Positions 23,272-34,782 of a stretch of 64,000 nt of DNA are shown one piece after another. Source of the DNA: Stagonosporopsis chrysanthemi. Lineage: Eukaryota > Ascomycota > Dothideomycetes > Pleosporales > Didymellaceae. Position 1 is the stretch's first letter. Each line of letters opens with the position of its first letter. Position numbers and translations under genes: made by a program. The stretch spans positions 496,001 to 560,000 of the forward strand of contig JAFISE010000001.1 in the NCBI GenBank assembly GCA_022560025.1, given 5' to 3'. The notes below the pieces were generated by a model. That model searched no databases and was not told the origin of the DNA. It saw nothing but the letters and a program-made list of their open reading frames with translations.

Positions 23272-24402
23272 GATGGTGCGAGTGTGGCGGCAGTGGTTGA
23301 TGAGGATGTAGGTATCTGGCCTCAACTAGTAGTCAGAAGGGTAATATGTAGATAGTGTGATGAAGCAGAATGATGACTGGACTCTGGCTAACAGTCAACC
23401 TTATAAGTACATCCTCTCCCAGCAGCTCGTGGCAACTTAGAATCATGTCTGACATACACTAGAGCACATTGCAGATCCACGATAAGATCTCAACCCACAA
23501 GGCGACTGTTGCACTCAACAAAGGCACTGCGGTCAAAGCTCCGAAAGACTAAAGTGATATTTTTCGGTGGGAAGTGTGGTCAAATACACAAGTCTCAGCA
23601 GCAAACACTGTCCTTCACTGCTTCGCTGCTTGGTGGCTCCGAGTTTCGCATAGGTTTCCAAGGATACGCTCACGAAGCAACTCATCTAGGAGGGAAACAG
23701 ACAAGGAAAGTAGACACACGTTTTTAGGCAGCCTGGTTGTGTCAATGCGAACGACTACATTACGTTCCAAGTGCTGTGGCTGCGATGCAGATAGGGCTGA
23801 GCTAGTCTTACATATAGCAAATCGATGCTAGACATAAACAGCATCGGCCTATTTCCAGACGTACACGATACAATCTGATCACGATTGAGGCACCATATGT
23901 GAAGTAATGAGCAAGTGTTTTATTCAATCGAGCGACTACATCCTTCGAAGACTAGGGATTCAACAGTACTACGCACAGACTGTGTAGTCAGGAAGCGGAG
24001 TTCGGCCACTGATGCTCTTTCACGCGAATCAGCGGCTGTTGTGCACAGTCCCATACTTTCTTTGCTTTTGCTTTTGCGGCGCACCGGCGTCAACATGATA
24101 GCGGGTTAACAGCATGACTATATGGCCACTAAATTCTGGATATCAAAACGACTGCAGTCCTTCACGCTAAATATTCGTCCTGAAGAGCCTTATTATTTGG
24201 GCAAAGATCATCTGCGTGCTATATAGGCACCAAATTGCATTCAATGTAGCTAAACCGGTCTTGTCTCACGTCCAGAAACTTCTAGAAGCCCTTCTAGCAT
24301 CCTTTACGCAGCTTGAAACCTGGTGTAGCTTGTCTCACCTGTGACAAACGTGCAGTGCACGCTATCTCTTCGCACTAGCCCCTTCTCATCCTAGCCTGAC
24401 AG
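23272..24402. other. intergenic region
   Basis: A 1.1 kb stretch between two minus-strand genes, with short unsupported frames only. Confidence 0.5.
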
Positions 24403-25239
24403 TTATTTGCGCAGCTCGGCATTCTCCTTCTCCAGCTTAACGTTGTGGGCTTGGACGTTCGCGAGTTTTGATTTCAGTTCCTTCGCCTCCACCTTGCCGG
24501 CAGCAAAGAGCTTGACCCAGTTCACGCCATCTTCGTCTACTCCAGCTTTCGATGCCTGGGCGTCGATCTTGAAGTTAGCGAACTGCTTCTCGAGATCTCT
24601 AAATCTTTTCTCCAATGAAACAGCCCTCTCCCTGGTTGGTGCCAAATCGGTCTTGAGTGCATCCACAGTTTGATTGAGCTGCTGGATGAGGGTCTGAAGC
24701 TGGTACGCGTTAGTTACTGAAGAACATGTGAATGAAAAATACGTAAAGATAGCGTTTACCTTCTGAGCTTGGGACTGGTCTCCTGTCGCGACGCCCCTTT
24801 GTGCTTCTTCTTTGGCTCGCACGCCCCTAGCGATATCCGCGCATGCTAGCTTGAACTGCGCAAGGAAATCGCCCTTGAAGCAGCTGGTGTGCCCGTCGTA
24901 GCCACTCAGCACAAAGCACGAACGCACAAATGCATTCAACCTAAGGCCCCCGTCGCGGTAATGTGAGAATTTAACCCAACAGAAAGGCTCGTAGTTTCGG
25001 ATGTTGTTCTTCTCGTAAACCATGTCTGCGCTACCGTACATGGTGGCTACTGTGCGTTCGCCAATCCGTATGGAAGCCTCTCCGCCAAGAAGAGACGCAA
25101 CTTGATCGATAGAATAAGTTTCCTCGGAGGACAGTTCCACAAAGTCTTCAGGGAAGTTTTGCTCAGCGTACAACGTGAGTGTGAGGAGTGTATGGTCTGC
25201 CATACCCGCAGCTGATGGGTTGTATACCTCGGGAGACAT
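24403..25239 (-). CDS. hypothetical protein with C-terminal coiled coil
   Basis: Exons 25239-24760 and 24699-24403 give 258 residues. The 60-nt intron has donor GTAAAC and a CTAAC branch. Start is the ATG at 25239. The N-terminal half is a compact mixed alpha/beta sequence (YNPSAAGMADHTLL, CWVKFSHYRDGG, FVLSGYDGHTSCF) that I cannot place. From about residue 160 the protein is one long coiled coil: LQTLIQQLNQTVDALK, then LEKRFRDLEKQFANFK and LEKENAELRK at the end. This pattern fits a structural or scaffold role but no specific function can be given. Confidence 0.65.
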   Translation of the reverse strand: MSPEVYNPSAAGMADHTLLTLTLYAEQNFPEDFVELSSEETYSIDQVASLLGGEASIRIGERTVATMYGSADMVYEKNNIRNYEPFCWVKFSHYRDGGLRLNAFVRSCFVLSGYDGHTSCFKGDFLAQFKLACADIARGVRAKEEAQRGVATGDQSQAQKVNAIFTYFSFTCSSVTNAYQLQTLIQQLNQTVDALKTDLAPTRERAVSLEKRFRDLEKQFANFKIDAQASKAGVDEDGVNWVKLFAAGKVEAKELKSKLANVQAHNVKLEKENAELRK

Positions 25240-25750
25240 GAGAGTAATGCGTTCTCAGTTTTTTTCAGGTGAACCGGTGAAGGAAAAGTGAGAGCGGAAG
25301 GCCTTCGTAGCTTTAGTGTTTTTGGATGCACTACACTTTCACTGCGCAAGCGCCCGAGGTGGGCGTAAGATTACATGGGCTCAATTCACTAACAGTGCCC
25401 TCAGCTCTGGACTAGTCAAAAAAATTGGATTTGGTACAACAATGTTTAGCGAATTCTTTCTAGACTTTTCAAGTATGTCGAATATCCATTTCAGCACCGC
25501 ATTATGTTGTCACTATGGTTTAAGGGACGACGTGCTGTGGTTGGAAAAGATCCCTGAAAATACAAAACCAAGGTCGGAAAGGTATTGTGTATGCATGAGT
25601 TGGTCTCCAAAAAATTCTATTGCGGAGGTTTGGTTGCTTTCTCGCACTGGTTCACACTAGTGAATTGCCCTCTTCACTCCCACTACCACACTCCCACACT
25701 CCTACACTCCAACTCCTACGTCAACCTTTCCACATTGCCTAAGCAACGCT
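25240..25750. other. intergenic region
   Basis: A 0.5 kb gap between divergent genes. It has a C/A-rich ACTCCCAC-type tract around 25672-25735 just upstream of the protease-like ATG, resembling a leader. No gene seen. Confidence 0.5.
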
Positions 25751-27598
25751 ATGGCCGCCCCATACCCTAACTTTGGCGAACCTTTGCCAGGAGCGCAAGA
25801 TCGAGCCCAGCGCGATAAGAACAAAAAGACAACAGAAACTTGAGCTACCGCAAGGGCTGGCCTCAGCTTCCACCGCTCCCAGTCACTGAGATCAGGAATG
25901 GTGCTCGGAACGGGATCAACAACCCACAGGCTGTCATCGACATGGTGCAAGTACTTTGCCAGGCGCAGAACGTCCATACAATCCAGATCTACTTCGCATT
26001 CAGAGTTCCAGAAGTTCAGCAGGCAGAAGAGAGCTACCACACTCTCGTAGTAACCGCCGATCTCAGCAATAACCCCATCGTATTTTCACTTATCATTCAG
26101 ATACGCAAGTATCTCCAGCAAGATGTTCAGCATCAGGAGATTACCATCGAGATCATCGACTACCGTGTTGTGCATGGCTTATACAGTTTCGCGATCCCGC
26201 CATCTGAGACCCATTTGTTGGACATTTGGCACTCGATCTTCGATGTCGCCCTTGAAGAAATCAACAGGCGACACGAGCAATGGTTGACGATCGAGATGCT
26301 GTATCGAGGCCTAGAAGAAGATGCAGCACGGTGTCCAGCAACTGTAGTGATCACATCGCCAAGCGCCGCTGCTGATATCTGGGTTCAGACCATACTTCCT
26401 GACATACATAAGCGCGTCTTAGTGCTATCTCCGTCTTTCAGCATCGAGTTGCTTTGCGGCTCAAATTTCCATATTGCTTCGCAAGGAGTTTCGCCCACTG
26501 CTCAGACATACGAACAAGTCGTACCAATGGGTTCTTCAATTGGACAGCAAGATCTCAAGAGTCATTCAGGTACAGCTGGTGGTACAGTCAAGATGTCGAA
26601 CGGTGTGAGATACGCCTTGACCAACCACCACGTCATACGCAACGACAGCATTGACGATAGTAAGCACAACGAGCATGCATATCCTGACCTCCTTACTGAC
26701 TGCGTGCGATATAGTGTTGTCCACGGGTTCCAGCGAGACTGGCGAACGACCACCCTTGCGACCTGGGCACAGCGCGTTTAACCCAAGCAAGCACCGCATC
26801 ACATGTCCGTCCAATGAGGACAACGCAGCCTCTATTGAAGAGCTTGAGAGATACGAAAAGCAGTGGTTAACGCAGATTAATCATCCGGCGGCAGAGCAAC
26901 AGCTGGCTTCCACACGCACCAAGCTCACGATGGCAAGAAAGACTAATCGATCCTTTGGCACAGTATATGCTTCATCAGGCCTCCGAACAATCAAGTGCGA
27001 GAAGTTGGCGAGCGATCCAAGAGACGGCAAAGCCATAGAAGAGACCAGCAAGTCTCAGTTCCGTTTCCTGTTGGACTGGTCTTTGTTGGAATTCCATCCC
27101 AAGCGTGGCATGTCTGAATTCCTACCCTTGCGAAAACAAAGCAACACCAACAACCACAATGCTCTCATGTCTGGACAGGAGTGCTCGCTTTGGACGGTCA
27201 TGAATAATCCTAAATGCCACAATTCGAGGGACGAGGTCAGCGTTGGGAAAGTTGGCCGCACAACAGGATACACATACGGTATCATCAACTCAATTCCGAC
27301 CTTGATCAACCCAGACACCGAAGGAGGACAATACAAGTTCATCTCTGCGACGTATGGCCTCACGGTCAAGGACTGTGGTCACAGCATGTCGTTCTTTGCG
27401 CACAGCGGCGCAGCTGTAAGTAGTGGAGATTCTGGCAGTATTGTCATGCACGCCCCCTCAGGTGACTGGCTGGGTCTCCTTTTCGGCGAAACAAGGACCA
27501 AGGCCGCTTTGTTCACACCGATCGATCTGGTCTTTCGAGACATTGAAAAGGTGACCGGTCACAAGGTCATTGAACCAGTGTTCAACAGTAATTGGTAA
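25751..27598 (+). CDS. trypsin-like serine protease domain protein with an irregular 5' end
   Basis: The protease core is clear. Catalytic His lies in ALTNHHVIRND, a likely Asp in LLDWSLLEF, and Ser in SSGDSGSIVM followed by GDWLGLLFGET. A 55-nt intron (26660-26714) lies between His and Asp. The N-terminal 230 residues are of unknown fold. The 5' end is odd: the natural-looking ATG at 25751 (MAAPYPNFGEP) is in another frame from the main body. A GC-AG intron at 25795-25835 would join them in frame; otherwise there is a frameshift and translation would begin at ATG 25942. At the 3' end the frame stops at NSNW; a GTAAGT donor there would splice to a TGA. Probably intracellular, as no signal peptide is seen. 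The gene may be active or decaying. Confidence 0.65.
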
Positions 27599-27943
27599 GT
27601 GACTGATGGATACCATCGCATCAAGACTAATCAAATCACAGATCCGTTGAAGAGTGCTACCGGGACTCATCATTGGAGAAAATCCTTCACATCGTCTAAG
27701 ACGGACGTGAGCAACAACTCTCGAAGTACCTGTACCTGCGTATGGCGTCAAGCAAGCACTTTCCGGAATTCTTTCAGAAGCGACAGATTTGCGAGACCGA
27801 GGAGAACCTTTGGGGGCTGACTGGCGGGTCTAAGGGTCGAAAATCTTTAGTATTGGCCTGCGCAACTATTCACTGTTCACTTTGACTAAGCCCAAAAACC
27901 TACCAATCACTAGTGTTCACTTCCGCTTCCTCTCTTACTCTTT

Positions 27944-28435
27944 TCAGTTTAAGTATCTGTGATAGTCGTCGATAACCCATATCGACGCGACATCCTGCTC
28001 CAACCGCTCCAGCATCTTCTTATCAACCAACAGTCCACCCATTTCCTCCAATACGCCGCTTATCCTTACTCTGCCTTCTCGTTCAATCTCGACCGAGTAC
28101 TTCTTAGCACCACCATAGTCACGGAACTGCACATTTGCATAACTCGAATCCCAACCCAGCGCTCTCAAGCAAAACACGGTGACGGCTGTACGAGGGCCCG
28201 CTGCCAGATACCCGCAAAGATCGTGCCGCTCTTTTCCGTGCACGAGGTCGTAGAGTTCGGGATATTGAATCTCCGTCTGCAGGCATAAACTCATTTTGCC
28301 TCTGGCTACATCCTCAAAGCCATCGACTAGATGCGTGGCGTATCGGCCAAGCACAGGATGTAAGCAATGCTTCAGCGCACCAAGAACCCCATATCGCGCA
28401 GCTCCGCGCCAGTGGAAATATGTATCTGTCATCAT
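27944..28435 (-). CDS. small orphan protein, possibly a fragment
   Basis: Frame of 163 residues from the ATG pair at 28435/28432; the in-frame upstream codons are TTG and then TAG. The sequence looks like folded protein (HWRGAARYGVLGALKH, LCGYLAAGPRTAVTVFCLRALGW, then an acidic helical end with WVIDDYHRYLN). The lack of an obvious N-terminal domain suggests a truncated gene or a missed 5' exon. I do not recognise the family. Confidence 0.45.
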   Translation of the reverse strand: MMTDTYFHWRGAARYGVLGALKHCLHPVLGRYATHLVDGFEDVARGKMSLCLQTEIQYPELYDLVHGKERHDLCGYLAAGPRTAVTVFCLRALGWDSSYANVQFRDYGGAKKYSVEIEREGRVRISGVLEEMGGLLVDKKMLERLEQDVASIWVIDDYHRYLN

Positions 28436-28721
28436 CAATTGTGCTGGCAAGGAAGCCCCCTAGGTCCCGAAGGCTTCGCCTTTGTCCCACACATCTTAAG
28501 GGCGACACTGCTAGGTTGCTTTGGTTGGGTGTTTTCCGTTCCGATAGAACGCAGCGAGATCCCAAGCAAATCGACGTGCTTGTGACAACCGGGGTCAGCG
28601 AATTTCAGACTACTGCAAAGTCGCGGTTATAAAATTGAGATTGGGGTATACCTAGACAAGCTCCAAGCCAAACGCATGCGCCGCATTTCTCCTATGAACG
28701 CCTGTATAGTCAAATCACCGA

Positions 28722-30387
28722 TTACCAATTCCAAGTGCGACTAGCAGCAGAAAACACAGGTGGCTTCCAGATAAGTCTCTCCGGGTCGAGGCTCCTCTTT
28801 CCCTTCAACTTCTCTTTCGCCTTTTGTCGCTCCCGCGCTTCTATCACAGCATCAGTCAGGACGATAACGTGCTGGTTCTTATTGTAGCGAAGCATGTTCA
28901 AGTTCTGCAGCGTGTGCAGGACATCGTTTGTCATCATCGCTGTTGCAGCGCCGAGGTCGTCGATATTAGCCTCGACTCGGCCATCCATGAGTAGGTCGAC
29001 AATAATCTCCTGCCAGTATGCACGGTAACCCAGAAGACCCAAATCTGAGAGCGGCTTTTCGGGAGAACCAAGCTTGCCCTCGCGTTTCGACAGTATGTAC
29101 GAGAAATCAATCAGTAGCTTTCCAAATCCCTTCCGCTGGTACTGGGGCAGCGTGAGAATACATGCCACATTGTACCCATCAGCTGATTCTTTTTCTTTAC
29201 TGAAGTAGCCAACGAGATGACAACCGTGCTCGTCGCGCGTGCACATGCAGTAGAAGAGGAAAGGATCAACATCGTAGTAGAGAGTCTTGTGATCAAGGAA
29301 AAGTTTTGACAGCAGGCAAAGGTTTCGACACCATGTGCGCTGCCGTCGGCCATCGATCTCAAAGAAAGAAACGAAATCATCGCGATAGATTTCATTTCCA
29401 GGAGGGTGCAGGAGCGTGCACTTCGCGCGGTGGCGCTCAAATTGTGTCTGCTCACCATAGTACGAGAGGCAAAACTCGCAGATGTAGACGACGTCCGAGT
29501 CCACAAAATCGATGGGATAGGGCGAGAAATACCACGGCTCTATCTCGAACTTTCCCATCTGCACCTTCTCCAGGTTACGTACTCTCGAGATCTCGGTCTG
29601 GTTTTGTGTCATGGATCCTGAGGTGCGCAACTTCTCGATTTCGTCTTCGCGAGAGTAGTTCTGATCTGACACAGCTTTGGCTGCAGCGGCTGCATCTTGA
29701 ACGTCCACCAAGTCCATCTCCTCATCCTCGGGTTTTGGCGTGCCATCTGTGACTTCACTAGTGACAATCACTTCCTGGTTCTCCTTTCCACTGGCTTTCG
29801 ATGGTCGTTGTGCTTTGCCGGGGATGTTGCTGGACGTTGACTCTGGGGTACCTGATATCTCGCGATCAAGCTTGCTGCGCGACCTCTTCAAGTTCTTCTG
29901 ATCCGATTTAGAAGGCGCTTTGTCTGTCTTAGAAGCACCGCTCTTCTTCTTATCGGCCTTCTCGGGTGCAGGCCATTCAACTTCTCGTGATAAATCGATA
30001 CGATCTGCCGCAATCCATTCATCAAGACGCTTGTTGAAGTCTTCATAATGCACATAAAACTTGGTCTGGCCCTGGCGAGTCTGAATTGACAGAAGTTCAG
30101 CTTTGCGCTTTTCGCCTTCCTGTAGAAAGTGTTAGTATGTTCATGTTGCGATTTCGTGAGGTGGTGTTCTGATGTTCCAAGAGACGCGTTCAGCGAACAC
30201 CAGCCCTACTACGACTCACCTTCTCAACCCATGCTTTCACTCCAACTCTGCACACAACGTATCAGTATGCATATCTTAGCTTGTTGCGTTCGTATCGCAC
30301 GTACCTGAGCTGTGTGAGTGTGGCAAACCCTGTTTCCACTGGCACCGGCGTACCGGACGGCTCGTGTGAGCTCTCTCGAGGCGCCAT
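28722..30387 (-). CDS. ESA1: MYST histone acetyltransferase Esa1 (NuA4 catalytic subunit)
   Basis: Acetylates histone H4 and H2A in the NuA4 complex in the nucleus. Exons 30387-30305, 30247-30220 (28 nt) and 30119-28722 give 502 residues. Introns are 57 and 100 nt. Start is MAPRESS at 30387. The N-terminal chromo-barrel region reads VGVKAWVEK, KFYVHYEDFNKRLDEW. A disordered Lys/Ser/Glu-rich linker of about 120 residues follows. The MYST domain has the C2HC zinc finger (CEFCLSYYG then HRAKC), the LVGYFSKEK segment with the autoacetylated-lysine position, the acetyl-CoA loop QRKGFGKLL, and the catalytic Glu region SPEKPLSDLGLLGYR. All key residues are present. It is head to head with REX4. Confidence 0.97.
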
Positions 30388-30646
30388 GGCTATGCGACAA
30401 ACGTCCAGTAAATATTGCAAGTTTCGAATCGCGTTGTGGTTGATGATGTCGTGATGAAGTTTATGGTGTCGCAGTCGCTTTGTCGCCGCAATGTTGCCTC
30501 CAGACCGCCTCGGCAGAGCTAGCGCAATTCTGCCACCCATTCAAACAAAAGTTCCTGCGGGGATTCGGGCAGTCAAACACCATCGACAGTGACGACCAGT
30601 AACACGACGACATTGTACACCGCTATGCCGTGTAGGTGACATAAAT
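30388..30646. promoter_or_regulatory. ESA1/REX4 bidirectional promoter
   Basis: Only 259 bp separate the two divergent ATGs, so the promoter elements must be shared or overlapping. Confidence 0.5.
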
Positions 30647-31711
30647 ATGGCACCAGAATTGAGTTCGAATTGGAAGAGGCTGCAGGCCCAGCTTCAAGCT
30701 TCAAAATCCGCGACATCATCCAAATCTCAATCTTCCACCGAACAGCAAAGCTCACTGAAGCGAAAGCGATCTTTCAAGTCCAACGAGAGGCCTGCCAGCG
30801 CGCCAAGGCAGTCTCTGAACGGAGCCGGGACATCTGCACAGAAGAAGTCTCCTGCAACGAGGAAGCGACAAAAGATGGAGGAGCCAGCGTCCGTTGGCGC
30901 ATCAATCAAGCAACATAACATCAAGACGCTTTCTCGTAGTACTTCGACACCCCAGCTCAAGCGCATGCCGCTCATAACTTCTGAAAAGGACGCCGAAGTC
31001 GCCAACGACATCCTTACGCCCCACCCCGACTTCCCAGACATCGAGAACGAAGGTGTCTCCGAGGTTGCACTACCTGGCAAATATGTAGCACTTGACTGCG
31101 AAATGGTTGGTATAGGACCAGAGCCGAACCGCGACTCAGCACTGGCAAGAGTGTCACTGGTCAACTACCATGGTCACCAGGTCTACGATTCCTACGTTCA
31201 AATGCCTCCTAAGGTCGAAGTCACCGATTACCGAACCGCCGTCTCTGGCATCGAGCCGAGACACCTGCGAAAGGATGTTGCGCGCTCCTTTGAGGAGGTG
31301 CGCAGCGATCTCAAAATTCTACTTGGGGGGCGTATACTCGTTGGTCACGCTGTGAAGAACGATTTGGATGTCTTGATTCTGAAGCACGACAAGCGTCTGG
31401 TCCGTGACACCTCCAAATTCTCGAAGTTCCGCCAATTAGCCACAAAGGCAGGATGGACACCGGGACTGAAGATGCTTACGCAGAAGCTGCTGGGTGTGGA
31501 GATTCAGACTGGTGCGCATAGCTCGGTCGAAGACGCACGAGCTACCATGGCACTATTCCGCCTGGAAAAGGACGAATTCGAGAACGAGATCCGCCAGAAA
31601 TACGGCAATGTCAGGTTGCCAACGGCAGCCGTGGAGCCTGAGGACGACGGAGACGGCGAGGAGAAAAAGAAGAGGAACAGGAAGAAGAGCAAGAAGAAGA
31701 AGAAACATTAG
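30647..31711 (+). CDS. REX4: Rex4-type 3'-5' RNA exonuclease (DEDDh)
   Basis: Nucleolar exonuclease family involved in pre-rRNA processing. Single exon, 354 residues, ATG at 30647. A basic disordered N-terminus (to about residue 135) with KKS and RKRQK stretches precedes the exonuclease domain. Active-site residues visible: Asp150 and Glu152 in ALDCEMVGIG, Asp239 in GHAVKNDLD, and His291 with Asp296 in HSSVEDARATM. The C-terminus is a Lys-rich tail (KKKRNRKKSKKKKKH) typical of a nucleolar protein. The length is slightly above the yeast protein because of the tails. Confidence 0.95.
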   Translation: MAPELSSNWKRLQAQLQASKSATSSKSQSSTEQQSSLKRKRSFKSNERPASAPRQSLNGAGTSAQKKSPATRKRQKMEEPASVGASIKQHNIKTLSRSTSTPQLKRMPLITSEKDAEVANDILTPHPDFPDIENEGVSEVALPGKYVALDCEMVGIGPEPNRDSALARVSLVNYHGHQVYDSYVQMPPKVEVTDYRTAVSGIEPRHLRKDVARSFEEVRSDLKILLGGRILVGHAVKNDLDVLILKHDKRLVRDTSKFSKFRQLATKAGWTPGLKMLTQKLLGVEIQTGAHSSVEDARATMALFRLEKDEFENEIRQKYGNVRLPTAAVEPEDDGDGEEKKKRNRKKSKKKKKH

Positions 31712-32403
31712 CAAGGGCATTGAGTGATTTGCCCCCAAAACGGATGTTGGTGTTGATTTGTTTGGTGACATGTGCAGAAAATAGATACCCACATTTGGCG
31801 GGATATGATCATGCATTTATTGGTGTTTTGGCGATGGCGGGTTCGGAATTCCATTTTGGATTAGTTGCTCGGGCATCTGAGCAGAATGGGGGTTGTCTTG
31901 ATCGATAGGAGAAGGTCTATGTAGCAATTTCTGGCCATTCTTCTATGACACGAAGTATTCTTCACAAGAGAAATCATATCACTGTACCATATCTCTACCT
32001 TGATGTTCGTGGTCGAATGGCCATCATGCCGTGCAAGACTTCTCGGACACCGTGGCTCGCACGAGACGCTCGCGACTAAACCAGATGGAAGCCTGCGGAA
32101 GGGCTAAACAAGCACATGCGAGTCCACCAAGAAACGTAGCGTTGAGCTTTTCCTGGACCCAGAATCGCCATTTCGCTAGCTCCGATCCCGAGCATTGACG
32201 TCAGCGTTGGCACTCTAACATCAACAATTCTACCGCGAGCACTCGCCCTGGAAGAAGACAATTCCCAACCATCAGACATTCGCTTTGACCTTATCTCACA
32301 CGATATGTGTTGAACTCTACTTATAGATCTTGTTAATTGATACCCTGGTACATCCCTTCGACATCTGTGAGCTGCGCGAACAGCTGCAACCCCCGCCGCC
32401 GCA
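31712..32403. other. intergenic region
   Basis: A 0.69 kb stretch between REX4 and the NADH dehydrogenase, both on the plus strand. Contains the promoter of the latter; no gene is seen. Confidence 0.5.
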
Positions 32404-34534
32404 ATGCTTCCGCGACAAGCTGCATCGCTGTCGCGCGTACCACATCCCTCCCTCAGAAGCTTTCCGCTGTGCAGAAGTGTTCCTCGTACTACTCTCTCAC
32501 AGAACCGCACCTTCTTCACAAGCAATGGTAACCCGGAGTCCAAGGCGAGACGCGCCCAGCTCCTGGGTTCGGCTGCACTAAGGAGCTCGCGCTTGACCAA
32601 AGACAAAGCATCCCTCGCCCGCTCCATCTCCACGAAGCCGCTCCCGTCGCCGAAATCCCGACTCGCACGTTACGCATGGCGAACAGCAGCATGGCTGGGT
32701 ATCTTTGTGGCTGTCAGCGGCACCATCGTGGTTGGCTTTTTCATCTATGATGCCACCACGTACAGAGAAGAGCCGGACACAGTCGATATCCCTGTCTCAG
32801 AGCTGGCTCTCAACCCACGCAGAGGTGGACCAAAGAACCTGCCTATAGCCGACCACTTTGTCGACGACGATGACTGCGAGGAGAACAAGGCTGTCAAGCA
32901 CAAGCCCAAGCTGGTCATTCTTGGTACAGGATGGGGAAGCGTTGCGCTGCTCAAGACGTTGAACCCTGACGAATACCATGTCACTGTCATCTCTCCTTCG
33001 AACACCTTCCTTTTCACGCCGATGCTACCGTCCGCAACTGTTGGTACTCTCGAGCTGAGATCGTTGGTTGAACCTGTGAGGCGCATCGTCAGAAGGGTGC
33101 GTGGACATTTCCTCAAAGCCAAGGCTGAGAACGTACATTTCTCGGAGAAGTTGATCGAGTGTTCATCCGTCGGCGCCGATGGTAAAGAGAAACACTTCTA
33201 CGTTCCCTACGACAAGTTGGTGGTCGGTGTTGGCTCTGTCACCAACGCTCACGGAGTAAAGGGTCTCGAAAACTGCCATTTCCTCAAGGATATCACCGAC
33301 GCTCGCCTTATCCGCAACGCCGTCGTTCGGAATTTGGAAATCGCATGCCTGCCAACGACTAGCGACGAGGAGCGCAGGAGATTGCTGTCTTTCGTCGTTT
33401 GCGGAGGTGGGCCGACAGGTGTTGAGTTCGCTGCCGAGCTGTTCGACATGCTCAATGAGGATTTGTGCAAGCAGTACCCGCGAATCCTACGTAACGAGAT
33501 CTCTGTACACGTTATCCAGTCCCGCAGTCACATCCTTAACACCTACGATGAGGCTCTCTCTCAGTACGCTGAGTCCAGATTCTCGCACGATGCTGTCGAC
33601 ATTCAGACCAATGCCCGTGTGAAGGAGGTTTTGCCTGACAGAATTCTTTACTCGCAGAAGGGCGACGGCGACAATGCCAAGGTTGTCACCAAAGAGATCC
33701 CAATGGGTTTCTGTCTCTGGTCCACTGGTGTAGCACAGACCGACTTCTGCAAGACGCTTGCCAAGCAACTCGATGGCCAGAACAACAAGCACGCCCTTGA
33801 GACTGATACTCACTTGCGCCTGTCCGGCGCGCCTCTTGGTGACGTCTATGCCATTGGTGATTGTTCGACTGTCCAGAACAACGTTTCCGACCATATTGTG
33901 AACTTCCTCCGCACCACCGCCTGGGAGAAGGGCCAGGATCCCGAGAAGCTGCAGATCTCCTACAATGACTGGCGCGGCGTTGCCAAGCGCGTCAAGCAGC
34001 GCTTCCCACAGGCCGCAAACCATCTGCGCCGCCTAGACAAGCTGTTCGAGCAGTACGACAAGGATAAGTCGGGCACTCTCGACTTTGGCGAGCTTAGAGA
34101 GCTGCTGTTCCAGATCGACTCGAAGCTAACATCTCTCCCTGCTACGGCACAGCGCGCACACCAGCAAGGTCAGTACCTTGGCCGCAAGTTCAACAAGATC
34201 GCTCAAGCAGCACCTGGCATGGCCCTCAATAATATGGATTATGGCGACATCGATGATGCTGTGTACAAAGCGTTCGAGTACAAGCACCTGGGTAGCTTGG
34301 CGTATATCGGCAACGCCGCGATCTTCGACTGGAATGGCTATGGACTGAGCGGTGGACTGCTGGCAGTGTACTTGTGGAGGGGAGTGTACTTCGCTCAATC
34401 GGTCAGTCTCAGGACAAGAGTTCTTCTTGCAATGGACTGGACAAAGAGGGCACTTTTTGGACGCGGTAAGTCAAATGATATCCATTTTGCACAAAGTGTG
34501 TAACTGACGTGCGATAGATATGATGAACTTCTAA
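32404..34534 (+). CDS. nde-1: external alternative NADH:ubiquinone oxidoreductase with EF-hand (NDE type)
   Basis: Non-proton-pumping flavoprotein of the mitochondrial inner membrane that oxidises cytosolic NAD(P)H. Exons 32404-34465 and 34518-34534 (17 nt, only DMMNF and stop, after an AACTGAC branch) give 692 residues. The N-terminus is Arg/Ser-rich, as for a mitochondrial presequence, then a membrane span near residues 98-115 (GIFVAVSGTIVVGFFIY). Two dinucleotide folds: GTGWGSVALL and VCGGGPTGVEFAAEL. A calcium-binding EF-hand loop DKDKSGTLDFGE sits inside the second half, as in Neurospora NDE1, suggesting Ca2+ regulation. The C-terminal amphipathic membrane-binding part is present. Confidence 0.95.
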
Positions 34535-34782
34535 ACCCAGCGACTTGCATAGACCTCTCCTACCCTTCTGTGACCATGGCGGCGGTAATTTCTAGACATA
34601 GCGTTCATGTACAAGTATCAATCCCATTCAGACTCTAGAACTATGCCTGTACATCTTATTCCTAAACAACAGCAACGAATACCCAGTCCGCGCACAAAAA
34701 GAAAAGACGACTATAAAAACCCACTACTAGCCTGCCGTCGCAGACTGTTGAGGCCGATGTGCGCGCAAAAAAGATAAGTTGT
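34535..34782. other. 3' region between NADH dehydrogenase and tRNA-Tyr
   Basis: Includes the dehydrogenase 3' UTR region and, at 34767-34772, the A6 run that is a T6 RNA polymerase III terminator for the minus-strand tRNA gene. Confidence 0.5.

Noticed and set aside
28314..28565. Minus-strand frame overlapping the small orphan gene
   Set aside because: Starts from a weak codon; the other frame here is longer and reads as folded protein, so this one is treated as a shadow.
32076..32633. 185-codon minus-strand frame overlapping the start of the NADH dehydrogenase
   Set aside because: Antisense to the mitochondrial presequence and first exon of a well-supported gene; no domain.
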